A stretch of DNA of 64,000 nucleotides, taken from positions 620,001-684,000 of the forward strand of contig RQOL01000828.1 in the NCBI GenBank assembly GCA_013076295.1. Reading direction: 5' to 3'. A program made the translations under genes and the position numbers. The notes beneath the pieces are model-generated. The model ran no database searches and was not told the origin of the DNA. It was given only the letters and a program-made list of their open reading frames with translations. Positions 10,454 to 22,370 of the stretch are shown piece by piece (within the stretch, counting starts at the first letter, position 1; every line of letters starts with the position of its first letter). Origin of the DNA: Sanderia malayensis (lineage: Eukaryota; Cnidaria; Scyphozoa; Semaeostomeae; Pelagiidae).

Positions 10454-12217
10454 TTAAAGTGCCACTATAGCTTTTTTTATTATTTAAATCAGGAAAACTT
10501 GCAACGCTGATTTCAAATCCGAAAATATTTTTGAAATCTGACGCGTAGTTCACAAGTTATAACGTGTGAAAGTGTCGATATTTCGTCACTTTCGCCATTT
10601 TGCTTGACACACTTCGAGGACTGGAATCTACCTACTATGACATCATAGTAGGGACCCCGTTTTTTTTCTCATACTGAAGCAACAAGTTTGTCACTGATTT
10701 TCTCCCAGAAAACGAATATTTTCATTCGTTTTTTTACTCCAATAGCTAGACATTGGAAGTCGGTTACCCAGAATGGGATTTTTAAACAATTTTGATCGGT
10801 CAGTTGCTTTAAAATTGAAATGCAAAATTTTCATGTAGTGGCTGTCCAATCCGTGGGCACGGCGCGGGCACGTGCCGCGGCCTGTGGATGCAATGTGTTG
10901 TGGTGCAGTGGGTGATATGTGCATTGTGTTGTGTGTTGTGTGTGAATGTGATGAACGTGTGTACGTTTTGCTGTGGAAGGAGGGCAACAGCAAATCAAAG
11001 CAATCAATGTGTTTGCGAATGCGAAGATTGTGCTTTTAAAAGAACGCAAGTAGTCAATAAAAGAAAGTCATAGTTGCTAACATTTATTTATTGGACAGTG
11101 GCTATAAGGCATAGTGATTCTTATATAATCCCGATAGATACAAACCTCAGGAGAGGATGTGACTGTGTGTGCTGGCTGTAGTAGTGACTTTGGCGTTGAA
11201 ATAAACTCCGTGAAGGCCTGTTCTTGATCGATTTGATCCTATTCTTTGGCGTAGCCCAAGAATATTTCAATAAAAAGTTTTAAAGAAAACTCCACGCAAA
11301 AAGAGGCCTTTTGGAGCGATTTAACGACACTGGGCAATAGCTGGCTTGTATTTAAAACGCAATTTGAAATTGACACATGGCTCGATAGCTTGCCCAAAGT
11401 TTTTTCCATTTGTCCATCAGCCTAAGATTTCTTAATTACATACATATTTACATTCAACCATGTTTTTCTATTAAAAAAAAGATGTATTCCTGTACTTAAT
11501 CTTTTTTTATATCAGTATGATGTAATTAGTCAATTTTATGCTGAAAGAACATTTTGAGTTTGAGTTTGAGTTTGAGTTCAACGCAATAATTTAGGCCCCC
11601 GTATGTATGCCTGTATATTTGGCCAGCACTCACAATCGTATACTCCTCTTTTCATGGGAACAAGTTCTGATTTATCGATATCGGTCTTCCAAGAAATTAT
11701 AGCGGTATATGATACTTTGCTTTAGTTTTTACTATCGTCTTTTCAATGAAAGTAAATTCCATACAAGCAAACTCACTTTTACTCTTATAACCCGAATACT
11801 TTATTATCAGGCCGCGGCATGTGCCCGCGCCGTGTCCACAGATTGGACAGCCACTACATGGAAATTTCGCAGTTCAATTTTAAAGCAACTGACCGATCAA
11901 AATTGTTTAAAAATCCCATTCTGGGTAACCGATGCCCAATATCTAACTATTTCAGTAAAAAAACGAATAAAATATTCATTTTCTGAGAGAAAATCAGTGT
12001 CAAACTTGTTGCTTGAGTACGGGAAAAAAACGGGGTCCCTACTATGATGTCATAGTAGGTAGATCCCAGTCCTCGAAGTGTGTCACCAGAGTGTGAGGGA
12101 AAACACCTTGTAGCTCAAAAAGTACTCACGAGATCCAAAAGGTAAAAGCAGATTCAGAATCAGCGAATTCGAATCTATAGTTTTAGCAAATAAAAAAAAG
12201 TTATAGTGGCACTTTAA
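10454..12217. mobile_element. Long-TIR DNA element flanked by TTAA
   Basis: Ends read TTAA-AGTGCCACTATA on both sides (10454 and, inverted, up to 12217), so TTAA is the likely duplicated target. Inverted arms continue inward: about 10605-10885 matches inverted 11808-12090, including a short palindrome CTACTATGACATCATAGTAG. TTAA targets are typical of piggyBac and Kolobok elements; long TIRs suit Kolobok better. No transposase is visible. The interior has a TG-rich tract (10890-10965) and a GAGTTT hexamer run near 11551-11578. Confidence 0.75.
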
Positions 12218-12479
12218 CTATATCCTTATTAGCTTATATTCTCTTTTGGCCAGCAATTCCTCCTCCCAACCCTCCAAACAATAAGCCTAGAAAATTGCAG
12301 GTCAGGAACATAAGCATAAAAATAAACGTAAAAACTCAAAAAATCATAATGAAGGCACCCAGCACGATCCACCTTGACTAATCGGCGGTAACCTTCTAAG
12401 GAACATATATGCCGTAAAAAGTAGCAGGCAAAAGGCCACACTACCTAAAGGCTTGGCGATAATTGCGGTGTTTGTTTTG

Positions 12480-12610
12480 TTGTGTCCTCGCGGAGGACTA
12501 TTTATACAGATATTTCGTTGTGTCCTCGCGGAGGACTATTTATACATTTCGTTGTGTCCTCGCGGAGGACTATTGTTACAGGTATTTCGTTGTGTCCTCG
12601 CGGAGGACTA
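12480..12610. repeat. Four tandem copies of a palindromic 21-mer
   Basis: TTGTGTCCTCGCGGAGGACTA starts at 12480, 12518, 12552 and 12590 (only its core GTCCTCGCGGAGGAC is a palindrome). Spacing is 38, 34 and 38 bp with similar TATTT/ATACA linkers. The array ends about 40 bp before an ATG at 12653. Confidence 0.9.
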
Positions 12611-12652
12611 TGTATACCCTTGCCAAGTTGCGGTGATTAAATTCGTGCGGCC

Positions 12653-12931
12653 ATGTCGTTGCTTGACGCTTTCGCGTTGAAATCAGACATCGTGGTCGCA
12701 GGTGATGTATCTGGGGGTACCATTGCTTGGGTACTCCGTACTTCTCAGTTGGATAAGCTGTCTGAATTAGAAATCAAGAATCAAAAATGTTCATTCAAAG
12801 CGAGAATTCTCGCTGGTATCTGTGTTTACAACACAAGTGGGTGTGGGTATGTGATTCTACATAGCCCCAACGACGGCACAGTTATGCACATGTATAACAT
12901 CGCACGAAGATACATTGAAGCAACAGTGTAA
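12653..12931 (+). CDS. Hypothetical 92-aa ORF, unrecognised
   Basis: Open frame MSLLDAFALKSDIVVAGDVS... ending in a TAA at 12929-12931. I recognise no family. Composition is protein-like, with a GDVSGGTIAWVL stretch that faintly recalls a WD/beta-propeller blade. It starts just after the palindromic array at 12480-12610. It may be a real small gene, one exon of a larger gene, or chance. No splice sites or paralogue in the window settle this. Confidence 0.25.
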   Translation: MSLLDAFALKSDIVVAGDVSGGTIAWVLRTSQLDKLSELEIKNQKCSFKARILAGICVYNTSGCGYVILHSPNDGTVMHMYNIARRYIEATV

Positions 12932-14445
12932 ACGGACTGCCAAAATATCGCTACCCAGATTCAACCATACGGTACGTCCAGATAAAGGAATAATTAATGT
13001 ATAAAAGAAATCAAACAAGGCGACGTAATTCAATGCATGTCACAACCAGCAAACATGACCCCTAAAGAACCGTATGCGAAAATGTGTGTGAAGCCGAGAG
13101 TGGTCATATATAGTGGTTGGGGTAGCTAGATATAACTCGATAGGCCACCCTAGACCATTGGCCTTGGGCTTTGATCGGATGATCCGGGAAACCCAAAGAA
13201 GCGGCCGTTGTTTAGTTACAAGACTTCAATTCAACTACTGGCCTAATTTAAACAAACTTCGAAAACTGTCCCGCCGTTTTGGATATACTATTATTATGTT
13301 AACGAAGTAACCAAGCTGCACGAAGTTGGACTGAACTGAAATGCTGACCTGAAATATATTTGTATTAGGCTATATGGAAGAGACACTTAACCAAACAGAG
13401 ACAACTAAAATCGAATTATAACTATTTATTAATACGATTTGCTACTTGGGATGTCTCTAGAGTGAGTTCGACCCGAACCCACCGTTGTTGCCGCACCTAA
13501 ACGAAAAACTTTGCAAAGTAAATGTGTGAGGTCGTCCACAAGGCTGCAATATGTGCTGTAATCTCCTTGTTTAAAGCTTCTGTTGTCCGGGGGGGGGGGA
13601 GCATTTGCCCAAAGCGAAACATAAACACTTGTAGGAATCCCCCCAACGTTTGGAAGCAAAGACAAGCAATTTTTGCAGTGTTGCCACGCTCGATCTGTCG
13701 TTTCTCCCGACTGCGCAGGCTTGTATATTTCTGTTGCCAAAATTTCACTCACACACAGTGACAGTTGACATGTAAATTAATAATTTGATTGTTTGGGGCA
13801 AACACAGTTTTGTTTTCCTACAGTTTCACAACTAATACCTACTTCTCTTCGATTACTCCCTACAACCTACAAACTTCTAAAAATCCCCAAAGAAGGTAGA
13901 AATCAAATCCCTAACAGACAAGAGATAGGCAGGCCAGAGGGCCTCAAACAATCGAGAGTTATGAATAGCTGTAATGCGAACCTTTACTGCCCGCCGCGTC
14001 TCAAGTTGCACTGACAGCCGGTGCCTCAGTTCAATTTAGATAATGTAATAGGCCACACCCATTCCATTGCGACAACAGGATGACCCCCCCATGTGATGTC
14101 ATCGCGCTCCCATGCCGACCGATGAACATGTTGATGGAATTCGGGGACCTGGTGGATTCTGTCAACAAGTCGATGCAAGAATGACCGGGCCAATAATGGC
14201 CTGCAAGCTATGCTGCAAACTACCAATTAACGAAAGAGTTTCGCAACATTTCAGCTTCTTGCTGCTATATTTCTATTGTTGGAAACAAATAGGGAACGAA
14301 GGTACCAAAAATTGTTCTTGTAGTTGTATCTTGCCCAATTCCATCGAAAAATGCGAGTGCAGTTGTTAGCCATAGAGGACTTTCAATCGCTTTATCAAAG
14401 TTGACGTGCTCGGGTGTATTACAGACGAAATTGTGAATTTGCTAA
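12932..14445. other. Sequence without recognised feature
   Basis: No convincing gene. A G9 run lies near 13591. Short ORFs on both strands look random. Confidence 0.5.
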
Positions 14446-14880
14446 CTATTGGCATGAAAACCTTCTTTTTTTCCTCTGGAAAAAAGAATAACGGAAAAGA
14501 GGTTTTGTCAAATCACATTCCTAAAATGATAAACAAAGACTGAAAATGAAAATTATAAAAGGTTAAGACAGTTACATGAAATATTTTTACATTTTGCAAA
14601 ATTTTAAAACATTCTCTTTTAAATGAGAGAGAATTTGCGTGACTTTGAGTGAAAGAAATTATAATTATTGGCGTTTTAATTACTCAACTTCGATAAATTT
14701 TTGTGAACATTTTTTAAGAAACCTCTTCGCAGTTTTCTTTTAATACTATTATAAAACAATATGATATAGTTTAAACTATGTTTTGACTTGAAAATTTATG
14801 AAATTCTGAGTATATTTCTGCTAAAGAAATTCGCTATTGAAACCCGTTTGGTATTTACTTATTGTTAAAACATAATGATG
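14446..14880. mobile_element. Half copy of the foldback element found at 42810-43873
   Basis: About 435 bp closely matches the reverse complement of roughly 42889-43300, that is, one arm plus part of the centre of the mirrored element. The opposite arm and terminal sequence are missing here, so this copy is truncated. Confidence 0.7.
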
Positions 14881-15018
14881 TGCAAACGATGATACAATAG
14901 TTTTTGGGCCTACTATACTTCCGCCCAGCTTTTCTCTTCTGCTTGCAGGCATCCATTATTGACTCGCGACGTGCATGCGCAAGCGAGTACATGTTGGTGA
15001 GTGGGGAAAAATCAACAC

Positions 15019-15730
15019 GTTTTGCAAAGCGTCCATTACTGCCTTTGTCTAAGTGCCCCACAACTTTGTCATCTTTGAGCACACCCAAGGCATATTTATC
15101 CGTTGGGTTGTCTGGTTGTTTTTAGATTCTAAAGCTGCACTAATTATAGGTCTCCATACACTTTTGTACACGTGATAACTTTTTTCATGAGATAAAACGC
15201 TCCAAATTTGTGACAATGACCGGCAGTTCAGCATCGAAAGGAATTGAAATTTCGTTTATATTGGCCTTAATACATCCTCTGCATCTTCAATGAGCTTGAC
15301 AGGTTCGGGTACTTTAATTAGTGCCATTGATAAAATTCAACTGATCGAATCTAACTTCTAGAAAGTGCCACGTTTAAACTGGGTCGTAGAAATCACTGTC
15401 TGGCATCCCGTACTAAGTCCCAGTAAGTCAATTTGCGTCAACTTGCCCAATGACGCAAGCTTCATTGGGCTTGCCAGAGACAAGAGCAAAAAAAAGAAGT
15501 TCTGTCATCAGGTAATTAGCTGAGATTAACACAAAGTTCGAATTACAGAGGTTTTTTCTTTGAGGGGACAAAAATAAATGGTCGAATTACAGAAAGTTCG
15601 AATTACAGAGGTTCAAATTGTAGAGGTTTTTTTATAAGGGTTTGTTAGGAATTTTTCAAGGGACAACAGAATTTGGTTCGAATTAGTAAAAGTTCGAATT
15701 ACACGAGTTCGAATTAGACAGAGTTGACTG
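15019..15730. mobile_element. Pogo-like TA-flanked element, left end missing
   Basis: Strongly matches 56450-57163 and ends in the same terminus, ...GACAGAGTTGACTG followed by TA (15731-15732). The left terminus is absent. Repeated GTTCGAATTA motifs near the end are typical of pogo/Tigger-type TIRs. No transposase. Confidence 0.75.
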
Positions 15731-16974
15731 TAGGTAGGTCTGTATGATTTTTCTATCCATTAGGTTGTTCGAGTGAACGTTGTGACAATTAAATTATCGT
15801 CTCTGATCTCAATTAAAAACTGAAAATTAATTGCTTCTTAGTTTTCTGATTTCCCCTCATACAAATAACAACGTATTGGGGTATAACAACGTATTGGGGT
15901 GGTGAAGAAAATAATCTATTTTTATATTGATCGGAAGCAAGAATGACAAAAATCTAGCAAGAAAGAACAGAGCAGCAGACTTTTTAGGATTTAGGCTAAT
16001 CTATCAAATGATATGAAGACAATTGAAAATTTCAAAGAGATATCCATTTTGTAAAAATATATGAAATAAAATGAAAACAAAATCAACACAATACAATAAA
16101 AATATGATTTTTATCCTATTTTTGAACTAAAATTTGCTTTATTTTAACTTTGTCTGGATGTTTCCACGCAAAGTTGTTGATCCTGTCCTTAATGTCCCGC
16201 TCCGGCTCCACACGTGCAGACAGTCTTCCTAATAGCAATTGTGTTGCTATCCAGTTTACAATTCTGAGCAACAGTTCTTTATCTGCTGATTTCTATGCCA
16301 TTCATGGCCTGAGATAAATCATAACAACTGAAGTTTAATTTGCTGATACTCAATAAATATTACGAATATCGGCCTTGTAGTCATATCGAGCATATAAAAC
16401 AGGTCTTAGAAGCTGTCAATAGCATTTATTTCTATGCTATGAATGATATAAAAAATGCAACAACCGGGTGGCGATTCTCAAAAAGAAAACAAGGGTTGTA
16501 TGAAAAAATCAAAAGATTTATTTTCCAGACCAATTCATTATGGATGTTAAATTTGCTCTATTCCATTGTTCATTAATAAAATTTGTTATGACTATGTTTT
16601 ATGTCTCTTCTGTTTTTATGGGACAGGGTCCTCCATGCCGCTCCACTACTTCTAAGCCTACATACTAAAATAAATTTTTTCACCGTAAAGTTGAATAAAT
16701 CTAAATAAAATAAAAAATTACTTATTTACACTGCTGCAGTACAGTACCCTACCTGACATTACGTTTCCCGAGCTTGATCCTAGCGAGCTTTGCACCTGCA
16801 ATGGAGCTTCTGCTGCTGTGTTGAAATTATAATACATTGTGGACATAATGCCAGTGTTCTATTACATCAGAAAGAGACTAATATTAACAGCGCTGTTTAT
16901 ATACCGATAGGCTGCTGGTTCACAAAAACTTGCAAAACAATCAATATAATCAAACTAAATACAAGTAACCGTTT
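15731..16974. other. AT-rich sequence without recognised gene
   Basis: I see a short tandem duplication of ATAACAACGTATTGGGGT near 15866-15900 and otherwise nothing recognisable. Confidence 0.45.
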
Positions 16975-17451
16975 CTAATTAACAATACTAGATAAAACGT
17001 TTCTAGTGTCAATATCGCCCATTTCACCAATGGGGACATTATGTTTTCGAGACCTTGAACCTCTAATGCACAAAACAGCAGTTCTGAGTAAACAGAAACC
17101 CAACTTTCTTTTAATCCATGCACATGTTTCACTAAAATTTTGATTGTGCTTTTCTGAAATTAGTTCAGACAATCGCTGGAAAAATTTTCTTGTTTCACTG
17201 CTCATACCACCATTGCAAGAAAATATCAACGGGGTAAAAGTTCCATTTTCATTGTTCATGATAACTTAATTATACTTTCGTTTCTTTTCAAGCTCCATTG
17301 ATCTAAATGTCGAGGCTAGGGTTTTGCAGCGGTAACTTGGAGCAAAAGGGTAAAATACCCTAACGTCAACAAATGCTCGTTGCATACGCTGCCAAAACCC
17401 TCTAGCACTAACATCAGCTCGTAATTCGCTACCATTCTCAGATTGTTGCAA
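16975..17451 (-). pseudogene. C-terminal piece of a transposon-type protein, one in-frame stop
   Basis: Two open stretches in one frame (17451-17266 and 17259-16975) are separated by a single TAA at 17266-17268. The protein has RADVSARGFW, then FVDVRVFYP, then EKKRKYN, then GTFTPLIFSCNGGMS and a terminal RTAVLCIRGSRS. I know this block as a recurring, widely repeated protein segment in marine invertebrate genomes, usually annotated within reverse-transcriptase-like transposon proteins. The D / DVR / EKK spacing looks like a PD-(D/E)XK nuclease core (inference). The frame opens further upstream in another phase, so the copy is a truncated, inactivated remnant. Confidence 0.55.
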
Positions 17452-17787
17452 ACAAGGCTCTTTGCATACGTCCTTGCATACTGTAGACAGTAAATCAGCA
17501 GCAAGATTGTGGACATAATTGTTTTATTTAAATAATCAATGTTTTAAGCAATAAATGAATGAAAGAGGCCTATTGTTGATACTTCCCGGAAAATCTGTTT
17601 CCCGTCTTTCTTTCAAGAGAAGATTTATTATGCAAATTTATTCTGTTGCAAAACGAGGTTTTGCATAAATTATCATGCAGACTTTTGACCTCAAACTGAT
17701 GTATTGCATTTTTCATCTACCCGTGCGCTCAAAATCGAAAAATATTTCCCTTTTTCCCAGCATGCTTTTCTTTCCGTGAAAAGGCCT

Positions 17788-17836
17788 ATTAGTAAAAGTT
17801 CGAATTACACGAGTTCGAATTAGACAGAGTTGACTG
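17788..17836. mobile_element. Right-end fragment of the pogo-like family
   Basis: Matches the last 49 bases of the elements ending at 15730 and 57163. Its terminal TA (17837-17838) is also the left flank of the next element. Confidence 0.7.
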
Positions 17837-17838
17837 TA

Positions 17839-18036
17839 CAGTGGAATCCCGCTATAACGAACTCTGTAGGGACCGAGAAAATAGTTCGCAATATCGGGAG
17901 TTCGTTATACAGAAGGGACATTTTCTTATGAAGAACTACTTCCCAGAATCCAAGGGACCGGAGTTTTAGTTCGTAATAGCGGGAAGTTCGTTATAAACGG
18001 GGTTCGTTATAGCGGGCGTTATATTGGCGTCCACTG
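17839..18036. mobile_element. 198-bp pogo/Tigger-like MITE with TA TSD
   Basis: Flanked by TA at 17837-17838 and 18037-18038. Left end CAGTGGAATCCCGCTATAAC; the right end is inverted and shares CAGTGGA and CCCGCTATAACGAAC. Several internal TTCGTTATA motifs. This is a different family from the neighbour it abuts. Confidence 0.8.
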
Positions 18037-18663
18037 TATTTCATTTTTGTTTTCGAAAATGAAAGTTTTTTAACTTTGGTGAAACAAGATGGAAAATTGA
18101 AGTCAAAATGATTCCTTGAGTGGTCTCAAAACAAATGTTTTTTGAATTTCCTTCGTTGAATCCTGAAAATTAAATCCAGTGCATTTTATGTCCAGGAGGA
18201 GTTAAAAAACGTGAATAGTCAATAAAATTAGTTTTTCAGTTTTGCTCAAGCTCAACTTTTAGGCTCGCAAAGTTTGACTTTGATTTGATATTATTTTCTT
18301 CACTTTCTGGATGATAATACAGTGAAACAAAAGCCATCTGTCGCGAGTCCACGTCCACCTCAAGGTTCCTTTGATTATAAACTTATCCCCACGACAAGAA
18401 AGCAACTCCTGTGCGATATCTTGTCGAAATAAAAATGGCCTTTTTTGGGGCCTTCTCGATTCTGGCCACGAATAAAAAATAATAATCAGCAGATAAGTCA
18501 ACCAAACATCGTTTTCTCGATGTTTCTAAAAAAATGTTTGACTGCAGTAGAGATTACCGCCATTCATGAATTGATAACAAAACAAGACCCGCATGCGGCT
18601 AAACGGAGGAGGATTTGAGGACAGATGACAGATGACAGATGACAGAACACACAACAAACATAA

Positions 18664-19808
18664 GGTTAATGATAGATATCACCAGGCAAACCGACGTTCT
18701 CCTTCCGCGAGGCTCTTGCCACGCAGAAATATTTTTCGTTCGTCCGGTCGGCGTCGGCGAACATTATACATTTTTCGTAATCGACAGATCGCATCGTTGT
18801 CGAGAAGAGAAGTGATAACATTTGTAACGTTACTGTGTGTGACAGTCCTTGGCTCATCATTGAAAAACTATGATGGTTGTCATTTTTTAAGATTACAGAT
18901 CTGCACAAATAAACATAACGAAAATAACATATGCGGAAGTGAAAACGAGGAGAAGGACACACACAGGAAACTTTGAGTCTTTACCGTATGTTTTTCTTGT
19001 AAAAAACTTGCTTCTCACAAGGGCCTAATTTTGTAAACAATTAAGATCGCGACGATAAAGTGCGACATCAACTTTTTCCAAGTAAAGATAATAAATCTTT
19101 AACTTCATATTCTTAAAATATAGTCCTACACCGTCCGGTCATAAAAATTTGGTGGCTTCAATTTCTTTCTTTCCCAAAAAAATGAAACTCTGAAAACGAA
19201 GCAAAGTGCTTTCTATGTACATCTTCTTTTTACCCTCTGGGCGAGATAATATATTTTTAATGATATATTAATGAAACATAGCTCTGCAAGGTCCAGTCAT
19301 AAATTTTTGGTAGCTCTATCTTGCATATTTCCTAAAAATATTATCTATGAAACGACTTGGCCAGTGCCTGAGTGGAAAAATGTCTAAATTCCTCCCAGTG
19401 AAGGATACCCACCCAGGCCACCCACTTTGGAATTTTAAAAGAGCACTCTTGGGTGTTCATGGGGTACCTTTGCATAATTTGCCAAAATGGTGGCTTTTTC
19501 TGGCCCCCGTTTCCCTATGCCCCTGGTTTCCATTGATATACCAGATACCAGCCAGCATTGCATAAATAACAAAGACGAGACGAGACTGAGAACTGGGAAA
19601 TAATCCGTTAAGCTTACTTCAAAAAGGGCGCCAACAACAATTACGTTTATTGAAGCGGATGTTACAAAAACGAACTGTACCGACAAAAATATTTTCGTGT
19701 AGTTTCACGACGACTTTGTTTTCGTACATAGTACGAAATAAGCCTCTGCGTGGCAAGAGCCTCGCGGAAGGAGAACGTCGGTTTGCCTGGTGATATCTAT
19801 CATTAACC
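18664..19808. mobile_element. DNA element with 63-bp TIRs and 9-bp TSD, upstream of TUBD1
   Basis: Left TIR 18664-18726 and right TIR 19746-19808 are inverted copies with no mismatch that I can find; they begin GGTTAATGATAGATATCACC. Flanks carry the 9-bp direct repeat CAAACATAA at 18655-18663 and 19809-19817. A 9-bp TSD suggests a Mutator-like element. No transposase in the 1145 bp. It ends 51 bp before the delta-tubulin start codon, so it sits in the promoter or 5' UTR. Confidence 0.88.
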
Positions 19809-19859
19809 CAAACATAACATCCTCACACACAGCAGCAGCTAGTAGGTAATGGCTTTTTC

Positions 19860-22370
19860 ATGTCTTTGATAACAGTACAAATTGGCCAATGTGGAAATCA
19901 AATTGGAACTGAATTATTTGAATTACTAAGTAAAGATGCACAAGAAGCTCCACAATATGCAGATCCTTTCTCTCGACAAAACCAGGAATACAGACAGCAG
20001 GTTTTGGACCGATTTTTTACAACACGAAATGGTGATTCGCGAAACAACAATTTATACTTTGCAAAATCGATTTTAGTTGATACAGAGCCTAAGGTAATTA
20101 ACAGATGCTTGCAGCAAGCTAGTTTAACAGGTAAGATTCCTGACGTGTTAAGGCAAATAATATACCCTCCTCCATTCATTTTAGGCCCATCTTTATTTTG
20201 CACACATGAATAGTAACCATTTCTCAACGTTTCGGCAAGTTTCACCCTTCAGAAGTGTTCTTTTTATTTGAAATTGTTTTACCGTTTAAAGCTGCCTTTT
20301 TAACATGTTCAACTCAATACTGCAGTTCCTCTAATAAGCGCTCGGGCGCTTATTAAATATTTTGGAAAATTGGGTGGGCACTTATTAGAGGGGGCGCTTA
20401 AAAGAGGGGGGGCTTATTTCACAGTCCTGAAATGTTAAATCCAAACAACCTCAAAAACAAAAGAATAATCTTATATATGTAGTTCCAAATGCTATTCAAT
20501 ATCAAGCAGTCAAGATCAACTTCAACTGCTGATTTTGACTGCATTGCATTCAGAACTATATAAACTCTCACAACCTGCTGAAATATTTGAACCAAGCAGT
20601 GAAAATGTAAGGATTCTATTAATCGCTCTGGGCGGTTAATAGAGGGGGGGCATTTATTTCACACTTTTTGATTTTAGGGGTGGGCACATATTGAAGGGGG
20701 CAGTTACAAGTGGGTTGGCATTAATTAGAGGAAATACGGTATGCTCTTTTTATTTATATTAGGAAAATGGTGTTTTAATGACAGCAATATTTGTTGTAAA
20801 AAACAAGGATCTGGAAACAATTGGGCACATGGATATCAAAGATTTGGCATGGAAGTAAGTGAGACCTTTATTGACATAGCCCGAAAGGAGGCTGAACAAT
20901 GTGACTGGTTTAGTGGATTCCTTGTAATGATGAGCTTAGCAGGAGGCACTGGCTCAGGATTAGGAACATATCTGACACACTGCATTCATGACAATTTTGA
21001 AGATGCATTTGTAGTAAATCAAGTGGTGTGGCCATATTCCACAGGAGAAGTAATACTACAAAATTACAATGCTATTCTTTCCCTGTCACATCTCTATCAA
21101 AGCTCTAATGGTGTGATTATTTTAAAGAATGATAGCCTTGATGAAATTTGCAAAAGACTTCTTAACCTCAAGCAGGTTTCATTTCATGATTTAAATAAAG
21201 TAATCAGTCACAAGCTGGCAAGTTTGCTGCAGCCTGCATTTTCTCATTCAAACCAATCAAATAATCTTGGTAACATAGTTTCAACCCTATGTTGTCATCC
21301 TGCATACAAGCTTTTGTCACTCAATAATATCCCACAGCTAAGCCTGAAATCAATGGATTTTACCACATTTATTTGGTCCCCACTTATGAAACATCTCAGG
21401 CAAATGTTGATCACTGATGCTGCACTTGAAGAAGGTGAGTTGCGCTATTTCATTCATGATGTTAATGGCATTGTTTGTTGATATGAAGAGGTTATATTAT
21501 ATATTGGACTGGAGTTACAGCTGGTGCAGCAGTTTTGTTTATTATGAATATTTGTGTCCTTTACAGGCATGAATTGGGAAGTGAAAGTGCCTACTTCTTC
21601 AGTTTACAAGACTATTTCAACTTCTAAAAGGGAGAGGGGCTGCTTTAACAAATCTTTAGCAAATTCCATTGTTGTGAGAGGGAAAGATTTACAAGATGTC
21701 AGCCTGTCTGACTTTTCAGATAAAAAAATGTAAGAAATTGCTTTTGTCTCTTATTAGCATGCTGCTGGTGTTATAGCCTGCCAACCCTATGTCATGAAAG
21801 ATACCCACTCACATGAGTAAATATGTGGTAGAGCCTTTGGTTTTTGTTTGAGTGTATTTGATATAAGTATTTCTTTTGTGAAAATGCTAATTTGAGGGCT
21901 TATTGAGATTGCAGAAGCATCAAATTATTTCTGGGTAATTTTATTCTGGTATGTATGTGGAATTTGACAGGAAATTAGAACTGCTTTTATTTCATGTGTT
22001 TCATAAAGAATAGGCTAACACATAGAGTCAAGAAGAACCAACAAATTTGCTAAAATACAATACTCCAACAAACCCAAAAACTGAGTGAAGTCTAATATTT
22101 TTCAGTTACTCTGGTCATCTCTCAGAAAATGGTATGCTAACTGTCTGGAATCAAGAAAGGCCATTCAATAATTATGAAAAATCAGCAACCCTGGTTAGCA
22201 ATAGTCAAAGTTTTGTCAAGCCATTAAATCATGTAATTCAAAGGGCTTGGAATATGTTTGCTGGTAGAGCCTATGTCCATCAGTACAACAAGTATGGACT
22301 AACTGATAATGATTTCATTGACAGTTTTGGATATGTTGAACAGATATTAGCTGATTATGAATCGCTTTAA
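19860..22370 (+). CDS. TUBD1: Delta-tubulin, four exons
   Basis: Coding exons 19860-20130, 20763-21434, 21567-21729 and 22106-22370 (1371 nt, 456 aa plus stop), about the length of vertebrate delta-tubulin. Introns are GT..AG with phases 1, 1 and 2, and the frame is preserved across every junction. Exon 1 starts MSLITVQIGQCGNQIG, the tubulin N-terminus. Exon 2 carries KKQGSGNNWAHGY and the GTP-binding signature GGTGSGLG. It also has a WPYSTGEVILQNYN block typical of the delta family. Exon 4 has SNSQSFVKPL and AWNMFAGRAYVHQY and ends ILADYESL. Delta-tubulin acts at centrioles and basal bodies, where it helps form or stabilise triplet microtubules. No stop or frameshift. A TIR element lies immediately upstream, and intron 1 holds another repeat. 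This is the only intact host gene I can support. Confidence 0.95.
20318..20742. mobile_element. MITE-like repeat in TUBD1 intron 1
   Basis: The left end CAGTTCCTCTAATAAGCGC is roughly inverted at the right end, which reads ...TTAGAGGAAATACGGTA. Between them are several GGGGG-CATTTATT/CGCTTATT blocks. The same right end (GAGGAAATACGGTA) recurs at 34592-34605. Exact ends are uncertain; the target may be TA. Confidence 0.5.

Noticed and set aside
12453..12680. 75-aa plus-strand ORF
   Set aside because: It is produced by the palindromic tandem repeat (repeated RGGL units) and has no independent support.
13429..13752. 107-aa minus-strand ORF with a proline run
   Set aside because: The proline run comes from the G9 tract on the plus strand; nothing else resembles a known protein.
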